Positions 1 to 4,087 of a stretch of DNA of 10,181 bases are shown here, in pieces (within the stretch, counting starts at the first letter, position 1; each line of letters starts with the position of its first letter). The notes under the pieces are model-generated. The model was not told the origin of the DNA, did not search any database, and worked only from the letters and a program-made list of their open reading frames with translations. The position numbers and the translations under genes were made by a program. Source of the DNA: CBFCZU01 sp965602635 (GTDB taxonomy: Bacteria; Planctomycetota; Phycisphaerae; SM23-33); NCBI GenBank assembly GCA_965602635.1, contig CBFCZU010000156.1, positions 1 through 10,181 of the forward strand. Reading direction: 5' to 3'.

Positions 1-109
1 CGGCCTTCTTGACCGTCGTCTTCTTCACCGCGGTCTTCTTCACCGTGGTCTTCTTGACGGCCGCCTTCTTGACCGTCTTCTTCTTGACGGTGGCTTTCTT
101 GGCGGCGGG
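1..109 (-). repeat. 15-bp tandem repeat encoding the KK-rich tail of L20
   Basis: Seven units of 15 bp follow each other from position 5 to 109, each starting cttctt (one tttctt) on the plus strand. On the coding strand each unit gives a pentapeptide of the form Thr/Ala-Val-Lys-Lys-Thr/Ala. Units differ mostly at third positions, which suggests the peptide is being kept. The array continues toward the left edge and may extend past it. Confidence 0.9.
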
Positions 110-583
110 CTTGGGCTTCTCGGCCGGGGCCTCTTCAGCAGGCTCCTCGGGCGGCGCTTCCGCCTCGGGCGGCTTCTCTGCGGCGGCCTTGGCGGGAACG
201 GCCTTCGCCGGCTTCTCCGGCGCCGCGGCGGGCTTCTCGGCCATGGCCTCGGCGAGGAGCCTGTCGAACGCGGCCGGGTCCGCCACCGCAATATCGGCCA
301 GCATCTTCCGGTTGACGACCATGCCCTTCTCGGCCAGGCCGTGCATGAACCGGCTATAGCTCACCCCGCGCATCCGGCAGGCGGCCGAGATCCGCGTTAT
401 CCACAGCCGGCGGAAGTCGCGCTTCCTGAGCTTGCGCCCGATGGCGGCGTGCTGCCCGGCCCGGAGGCCTACCTCCCTGGCGATGCGATATCTTCGCGAG
501 CCCGCGCCGATGTGCCCGCGGGCGGCCTTGAGGATTTTCTTGTGCTTTCGGGCCCGGGCCGAGCCCTTCCGTACTCGTGGCAT
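1..583 (-). CDS. rplT: 50S ribosomal protein L20, with repetitive C-terminal tail (partial)
   Basis: L20 is an early assembly protein of the large ribosomal subunit that binds 23S rRNA, and in several bacteria it represses its own operon. The frame opens at the ATG at 583-581 and stays open to the window edge, giving 194 codons without a stop. Residues 1 to about 115 are a full L20 core: MPRVRKGSARARKHKKILK at the N-terminus, then KRDFRRLWITRISAA and GVSYSRFMHGL. L20 normally ends near residue 118. Here an Ala/Pro/Glu/Lys linker (about 117-160) follows, then pentapeptide repeats of the TVKKT/AVKKT type up to the edge. A strong Shine-Dalgarno (GAGGAG, 7 nt before the ATG) fixes the start. It is last in the visible thrS-infC-rpmI-rplT cluster, 71 nt after rpmI. 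The product name is secure; the full tail length is unknown. Confidence 0.95.
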   Translation of the reverse strand, partial: MPRVRKGSARARKHKKILKAARGHIGAGSRRYRIAREVGLRAGQHAAIGRKLRKRDFRRLWITRISAACRMRGVSYSRFMHGLAEKGMVVNRKMLADIAVADPAAFDRLLAEAMAEKPAAAPEKPAKAVPAKAAAEKPPEAEAPPEEPAEEAPAEKPKPAAKKATVKKKTVKKAAVKKTTVKKTAVKKTTVKKA

Positions 584-586
584 GAG

Positions 587-644
587 ACAACTCCTCATCG
601 GCCGGTGGACGGCCCCAGGGGCCAGTTGTGGGTCCCACTCGGCC
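587..644 (-). promoter_or_regulatory. possible pseudoknot in rpmI-rplT spacer, over the rplT ribosome-binding site
   Basis: In the 71-nt spacer, read on the minus strand, GGCC-GA-GTGG (644-635) can pair with CCAC-C-GGCC (608-600). A small hairpin GGCCC-CUG-GGGCC lies inside (623-611). The loop segment ACAACU (629-624) is complementary to AGUUGU (592-587), which directly follows and overlaps the end of the rplT Shine-Dalgarno GAGGAG. Together this would be a pseudoknot that covers the ribosome-binding site. L20 is known to bind pseudoknotted leader RNA in the E. coli infC-rpmI-rplT operon. The link here is inference from pairing only. Confidence 0.35.
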
Positions 645-654
645 TTACGAGTGT

Positions 655-849
655 TCAGATCCCAAGCATACGCTTGGCGTGCTTGGTAAAGCCCTTGGAG
701 AGAGTCCGGCTCTTGCGCAGGGCGCGTATCCGCTTGGGGGACTTAGAAGACTTAAGGTGGCTGCTGAGCGGACGGCGGCGCCGGAGCTTGCCCGTGCCAG
801 TCACTTTGATCCGCTTGGCCACAGCCTTGTTGGTTTTCATTTTCGGCAT
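655..849 (-). CDS. rpmI: 50S ribosomal protein L35
   Basis: This is a small basic protein of the large ribosomal subunit. The 64 residues match the family in length and order: MPKMKTNKAVAKR at the N-terminus, VTGTGKLRRRRP, then SKSPKRIRALRKSRTLSKG, ending TKHAKRMLGI. An in-frame upstream ATG at 936 would add 29 residues with no family resemblance. The start at 849 is preferred because AAGG lies 8 nt before it and the protein then begins as L35 usually does. It sits between infC (141-nt spacer) and rplT (71-nt spacer) in the standard gene order and is presumably co-transcribed with both. Confidence 0.96.
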   Translation of the reverse strand: MPKMKTNKAVAKRIKVTGTGKLRRRRPLSSHLKSSKSPKRIRALRKSRTLSKGFTKHAKRMLGI

Positions 850-939
850 CGTAAAGACCTTGGTATATATCGGCCCCCGCCCGGGGAGCCCTACAGCCCT
901 CTGCGCGGTGGGCAAGAGGGACGAAGATTCTACCATCGC

Positions 940-985
940 GCCGGCGCCGGGGAAACTCTTTTTCCTGACTTATCCCGGGGCCGGC
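940..985 (-). promoter_or_regulatory. stable hairpin in infC-rpmI spacer
   Basis: Five nucleotides after the infC stop, GCCGGCCCCGGG (985-974) pairs with CCCGGCGCCGGC (951-940), giving 12 positions with one mismatch and a 22-nt A-rich loop. No U-run follows, so it is not a standard intrinsic terminator. It lies about 90 nt before rpmI, in the spacer that holds the L20 control site in E. coli. It could be a processing site, an mRNA stabiliser or part of L20 autoregulation. Confidence 0.5.
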
Positions 986-990
986 GGAGA

Positions 991-1701
991 TTACTGCGCC
1001 GTCGGCGGCGCGGCCTGCTCGCCGGTTGCGGGGGCTTGCTCGCCGGCTGCGGGGGCCTGCTCGCCGGCTGCGGGGGCCTGCTCGCCGGCTGCGGGGGCTT
1101 GCTCGCCGGCTGCGGGGGCCTGCTTGCCGACGGCGAGGGCTTGCTCGGGCGTCGCCGCCTGCGGGGGGGGCTTCGTCGGCGGCGGCTTGACCGTCGAGGC
1201 CAGCACCATCGTCATCCGCCTGCCTTCCATCCGGAAATCGCGCTCGACCTTGGTGACGTCCGCCAGGGAGGCCTTGATCGAATTGAGCACGTCCCGCCCC
1301 ACGTCGAGGTGGGCCAGCTCGCGCCCGCGGAAGCGGAGCGTGAACTGCACCCTGTCCCCGCGCTCGATGAAGTTGCGTGCCCGGGCGACCTTGATCTCCA
1401 GGTCATGGGCGCCGATCTTGGGCGTGCGGATGCGGACCTCCTTCATCTCGGTCTCGTGGCGGCGCGCCTTGGCCTTGCGCTCCTTCTTCCTCTGGGCATA
1501 CTTCCACTTGCCGTAGTCCATGATGCGACAGACGGGCGGCTTGGCCTGGGGTGCCACCTCGACCAGGTCCATCTCGGCATCGCGAGCCATGGCCTGCGCC
1601 TCGCGGGTCTCAACGATCCCCGCCTGGTTGCCTTCGGCGTCTATGAGCCGGATCGGCGTGACTCTGATACGTTCGTTGCAGCGAAGTGATTGCTGAGGAA
1701 T
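991..1701 (-). CDS. infC: translation initiation factor IF-3, probable AUU start
   Basis: IF-3 binds the 30S subunit, keeps subunits apart and rejects wrong start codons and initiator tRNAs. From the proposed start the protein has 236 residues. The N-terminal domain (about 6-75) carries NERIRVTPIRLIDAEGNQ and the signature KPPVCRIMDYGKWKY. The C-terminal domain (about 83-172) carries KEVRIRTPKIGAHDLEIK and TLRFRGRELAH. Residues 173-236 are a Pro/Ala-rich tail with APAAGEQ repeats, so the protein is about 60 residues longer than usual. The start is placed at ATT 1701-1699 because AAAGG lies 9 nt upstream and the family's N-terminus begins just after it. The nearest ATG, at 1776, has a weak ribosome-binding site and would add 25 residues unlike IF-3. 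E. coli infC also starts at AUU, which lets IF-3 repress itself. The family call is certain; the start is inferred. Confidence 0.95.
   Translation of the reverse strand: MPQQSLRCNERIRVTPIRLIDAEGNQAGIVETREAQAMARDAEMDLVEVAPQAKPPVCRIMDYGKWKYAQRKKERKAKARRHETEMKEVRIRTPKIGAHDLEIKVARARNFIERGDRVQFTLRFRGRELAHLDVGRDVLNSIKASLADVTKVERDFRMEGRRMTMVLASTVKPPPTKPPPQAATPEQALAVGKQAPAAGEQAPAAGEQAPAAGEQAPAAGEQAPATGEQAAPPTAQ
1015..1140 (-). repeat. 21-bp tandem repeat encoding APAAGEQ heptapeptides of the IF-3 tail
   Basis: Five nearly identical 21-bp units (1015-1119; plus-strand pattern ctgctcgccggctgcgggggc, differing at one or two bases) are followed by a degenerate sixth (1120-1140). On the coding strand each gives Ala-Pro-Ala-Ala-Gly-Glu-Gln, with one Ala to Thr change. 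Because 21 is a multiple of three, copy number can change without breaking the frame. The near-identity at DNA level points to recent expansion. Confidence 0.93.
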
Positions 1702-1738
1702 GGCTTTTACCCTTTCCCTTCGATAGTCGGGGCGGCCA

Positions 1739-1757
1739 CCGGCCCGCCACAGGCCGG
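1739..1757 (-). promoter_or_regulatory. hairpin in thrS-infC spacer
   Basis: On the minus strand CCGGCC (1757-1752) and GGCCGG (1744-1739) form a 6-bp all-GC stem with a 7-nt loop. It lies between the thrS stop and the proposed AUU start of infC, about 38 nt before that start. If infC does begin at 1701, this is untranslated leader. There is no U-run, so termination is unlikely; its role is unknown. Confidence 0.4.
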
Positions 1758-1783
1758 ACGCCGCGCCGCTCACCATTATTCTA

Positions 1784-3763
1784 TCATTCCCGAGGCGAAA
1801 ATACCGGTTCCAGGGCGCGGGAATCTCGCTGCTCGGCCAGCTTGCCGATCGCCTCGTCCAGGGCGACGGCCCCGAGGTCGCCGCCCCGCCGGCAGCGGAC
1901 GGATACGGTGCGTGCCTCGGCCTCGCGCCCGCCAACCACGAACATGTACGGGACCTTCTGCATGGTCCAGCGGCGAATCTTCGCCCCGACCTTATCGGCC
2001 GAGGGATCCAGCTCCGCCCGCAGCCCCGCCGCGGCCGCGGCCGATACCACCTCCCGGCCGTAGTCGTTGAACTTGTCGCTGACGGGCAGCACCGCCACCT
2101 GCACGGGCGCCAGCCACAGCGGAAACGCCCCGCCGAAGTGCTCGATCAGGATGCCGATGAACCGCCCCAGGGCGCCGAACGGCGCGCGGTGGATCATCAC
2201 CGGGCGGTGGGCGGCGTTGTCGGCGCCGGCGTATTCCAAGCCGAACCGCTCGGGCAGGTTGTAGTCCACCTGAATCGTCCCTAGCTGCCACTCCCGCCCG
2301 AAGCAGTCCTTGACGATGAAATCGATCTTCGGCCCATAGAACGCGGCCTCGCCGGGCTCCTCGGTGAAGTTCATCTCCAGCTTCACAAGCACGCGGCGGA
2401 TGTTGGCCTGGGCCCGATCCCAGTTCTTCGGGTCCCCGACGTACTTGTCGGACTCCGGTCCCCGAAGGCTGAACCGCACGCGGTAGTCGTTCAGCCCCAG
2501 CATCCCCAGCGCCAGCTTCACCAGGTCAACGCACGACTCGATCTCCTGCTCCACCTGGTCGGGGGTGCAGAAGATGTGGGCGTCGTCGCAGGTGTATCCG
2601 CGGGAGCGGATCATCCCGTTCAGCTCGCCGGACAGCTCCCAGCGGTACACCGTGCCGAACTCGGCCAGCCGCACCGGCAGATCGCGATAGCTGTGCTGGG
2701 TGGCCTTGAAGATATGAATGTGATGCGGGCAGTTCATCGGCTTGAGCAGGTAGCCGTCGTCGTCGCCCATCTCGATGGGCGGGAACTGCGAATCCTTGTA
2801 GTAGGGATAGTGCCCGCTGGCCCGGTACAGGTCGAGCCTGCCGATGTGCGGCGTGACGACCATCTGGTAGCCCCGCTTGACCAGCTCGTCCTGGAGCCAG
2901 TTCTGCAGCTGCATGCGGATGATGGTCCCACGGGGCATCCACATCAGCAGTCCCGGCCCCACCTGTTCGTTGGTGAGGAACAGCTCCAGTTGCCTGCCCA
3001 GCACGCGGTGGTCGCGCTGGCGGGCCTGCTCGACCCGTTCGAGGTGCTCGTCGAGGTCCTTCTGTCTGAAGTATGCCACCCCGTAGATGCGGGTGAGCAT
3101 GGGGTTGTTCTCATCGCCGCGCCAGTACGCGCCGGCGACGTTGATTAGCTTGAATGCCTTTACGGCCCGCGTTCCCGGCAGGTGCGGCCCGCGGCAGAGG
3201 TCCAGGAAGTCGCCCTGGGTGTAGATGCTGACGGTCTGGGCGCCCTCCTGCCGGGCCAGATCGTCGATCATCTCGACCTTGTACGTCTGGCCGAGGTCGG
3301 CGAACTTCTTGCGGGCGGCCTCGACCGGCAGCTCGTCCCGGCTGATGGGGATGTCCTCGCCCGCGATCCGCTGCATCTCCTGCTCGATGGCGGGCAGGTC
3401 CTCGCTGCCGACGGGCTGGGGAAGTTCGAAGTCGTAGTAGAAACCGTACTGGAAGTCGTCCATCAGGGCCGGGCCTATGGTGTACTGGACCTGCTGGCCG
3501 TAGATCCGGCGCACCGCCTGGGCCATGACGTGAGCGGCGGTGTGGCGCAGCACCTCCAGGGCGGCGGGGTCGCGTTCGGTGACGATCTTCAGCCGGTGCG
3601 TGCCCTCGGTCAGCTCGAGCGACAGGTCGCGCAGCTCGCCGTCCACTTCCGCGGCCACGGCCGCCTTCGCCAGGCCCGCGGAGATGTCCTTGGCCACGTC
3701 GGCCGGCGACACCGGCGGTTCGTACTCCCTGCTGCTGCCGTCCGGCAGCTCGATCACAACCAT
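1784..3763 (-). CDS. thrS: threonyl-tRNA synthetase
   Basis: A class II synthetase that charges tRNA-Thr in the cytoplasm. At 659 residues it is close to the usual size of about 640, and all domains are present. The TGS domain is at 1-62. The editing domain, which removes Ser from tRNA-Thr, has HTAAH (His74, His78) and CRGPH (Cys190, His194). The catalytic core carries the three zinc ligands Cys345 (MNCPHH), His396 (DDAHIF) and His525 (MIHRAPFG). The motif 2 region is YRWELSGELNGMIRSRGY. The anticodon-binding domain runs from about 549 to 645. GGAGGT sits 5 nt before the ATG and fixes the start. It is the first large gene of the operon, with infC 82 nt downstream (using the AUU start). A 320-nt region upstream holds its promoter and an apparent threonine attenuator. 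Confidence 0.98.
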   Translation of the reverse strand: MVVIELPDGSSREYEPPVSPADVAKDISAGLAKAAVAAEVDGELRDLSLELTEGTHRLKIVTERDPAALEVLRHTAAHVMAQAVRRIYGQQVQYTIGPALMDDFQYGFYYDFELPQPVGSEDLPAIEQEMQRIAGEDIPISRDELPVEAARKKFADLGQTYKVEMIDDLARQEGAQTVSIYTQGDFLDLCRGPHLPGTRAVKAFKLINVAGAYWRGDENNPMLTRIYGVAYFRQKDLDEHLERVEQARQRDHRVLGRQLELFLTNEQVGPGLLMWMPRGTIIRMQLQNWLQDELVKRGYQMVVTPHIGRLDLYRASGHYPYYKDSQFPPIEMGDDDGYLLKPMNCPHHIHIFKATQHSYRDLPVRLAEFGTVYRWELSGELNGMIRSRGYTCDDAHIFCTPDQVEQEIESCVDLVKLALGMLGLNDYRVRFSLRGPESDKYVGDPKNWDRAQANIRRVLVKLEMNFTEEPGEAAFYGPKIDFIVKDCFGREWQLGTIQVDYNLPERFGLEYAGADNAAHRPVMIHRAPFGALGRFIGILIEHFGGAFPLWLAPVQVAVLPVSDKFNDYGREVVSAAAAAGLRAELDPSADKVGAKIRRWTMQKVPYMFVVGGREAEARTVSVRCRRGGDLGAVALDEAIGKLAEQRDSRALEPVFSPRE

Positions 3764-3781
3764 CTCAGACCTCCATCGCCT

Positions 3782-3813
3782 CCCCCGGGCGCAAGGGCGC
3801 CCGCGGCCGGGGG
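3782..3813 (-). promoter_or_regulatory. GC hairpin just upstream of the thrS ribosome-binding site
   Basis: On the minus strand GGGCGC-CCUU-GCGCCC (3802-3787) forms a 6-bp stem with a 4-nt loop. It is framed by CCCCC (3813-3809) and GGGGG (3786-3782), which can extend it across a one-sided bulge. It ends 7 nt before the GGAGGU of thrS. It lacks a U-run, so it may affect translation or mRNA stability rather than termination. Function is not known. Confidence 0.45.
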
Positions 3814-3852
3814 CTCGTGATGGGTCTTCTCGGCAGTGGCTTGGCTGATATG

Positions 3853-3892
3853 AAAAACCGGCCTGAACACGATCCGCCAGTGCGACGGCCGG
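3853..3892 (-). terminator. intrinsic terminator of the thrS attenuator
   Basis: On the minus strand CCGGCC (3892-3887) pairs with GGCCGG (3863-3858), directly followed by UUUUU (3857-3853). Inside, GCAC/GUGU can add four pairs beyond a 3x3 internal loop. It lies about 90 nt before thrS and 47 nt after the stop codon of the Thr-rich leader peptide. It therefore sits inside the transcript between promoter and gene, where an attenuator terminator belongs. The 5' arm can instead pair with CGGCC at 3903-3899, an alternative that would exclude the terminator. Confidence 0.65.
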
Positions 3893-3938
3893 CGCGATGG
3901 CCGAGCCACAGCCGAGCCCGAGTTGTCGGGCCCGACCG

Positions 3939-3974
3939 TCACGAGGTTGTCGTGGTCGTCACAAGACGCTTCAT
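3939..3974 (-). CDS. thrS leader peptide with five Thr codons (MKRLVTTTTTS)
   Basis: An 11-codon reading frame, ATG at 3974-3972 and TGA at 3941-3939, encodes MKRLVTTTTTS. Five consecutive codons (ACG ACC ACG ACA ACC) specify threonine, directly upstream of the threonyl-tRNA synthetase gene and a U5 terminator. The E. coli thrABC leader peptide also opens with MKR and is rich in Thr. The mixed Thr codons would require several tRNA-Thr species. Weak points: the ribosome-binding site is poor (GGA about 3 nt before the ATG). A GTG at 4013-4011, near the expected transcript start, could serve as a leaderless start adding 13 residues. The peptide likely acts only as a sensor of charged tRNA-Thr. 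Confidence 0.72.
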   Translation of the reverse strand: MKRLVTTTTTS

Positions 3975-4020
3975 GATTCCAGGCCGAGTACCCTCGGCTA
4001 CGTCTTTTTCCACAACCCAG

Positions 4021-4048
4021 AGCATACCGCCAGGGCGGCGAATGTCAA
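4021..4048 (-). promoter_or_regulatory. sigma-70-like promoter of the thrS operon
   Basis: On the minus strand TTGACA (4048-4043), a perfect -35 box, is separated by 16 bp from TATGCT (4026-4021), which matches four of six -10 positions. Transcription would start near 4013-4015, leaving a leader of about 250 nt before thrS that includes the Thr-rich peptide and terminator. It lies 40 nt past the glgP stop, so the translation genes can be expressed independently of glgP. Confidence 0.65.
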
Positions 4049-4058
4049 CGGCTTTTTC

Positions 4059-4079
4059 GCGCCCGGGGGCGCCGGGCGC
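4059..4079 (-). terminator. GC hairpin after glgP, no U-tract
   Basis: GCGCCCGG (4079-4072) pairs perfectly with CCGGGCGC (4066-4059) around a 5-nt loop, 8 nt after the glgP stop codon. On the minus strand it is followed by GAAAAAG, not a U-run, so it is not a textbook intrinsic terminator. It may mark the 3' end of the glgP mRNA and sits just before the thrS promoter. Confidence 0.45.
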
Positions 4080-4087
4080 CTGCGCTC

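Larger units (their letters stand above)
3853..4014 (-). promoter_or_regulatory. structured leader RNA of thrS (threonine attenuator)
   Basis: Read 5' to 3' on the minus strand, the leader shows a hairpin GCCGAG-GGUA-CUCGGC (3998-3983) flanked by AAGACG (4006-4001) and CGUCUU (3968-3963), which can also pair. Next come the Thr codons, which can fold as CACGA-CAACC-UCGUG (3954-3940). Then a hairpin GCCCGA-CAAC-UCGGGC (3931-3916), a possible antiterminator CGGCC/GGCCG (3903-3899 with 3890-3886), and the U5 terminator. By the known logic of amino-acid attenuators, a ribosome stalled at Thr codons would favour read-through and a fast ribosome would favour termination. No T-box core motif was found. 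Pairings were made by eye, without energies. Confidence 0.6.

Noticed and set aside
920..960. Internal promoter before rpmI (TAGAAT with an upstream TTTCCC, minus strand)
   Set aside because: The -35 match is poor and the elements overlap a strong hairpin; the match is no better than chance.
1015..1140. CRISPR-like array
   Set aside because: The 21-bp units are contiguous without spacers and encode an in-frame protein tail.
628..1689. Plus-strand frame with GLLAGC repeats
   Set aside because: It is the antisense reading of rpmI, infC and the 21-bp repeats.
3764..4014. T-box riboswitch for thrS
   Set aside because: No AGGGUGGNACCGCG-type core is present; the Thr-codon leader explains the terminator better.
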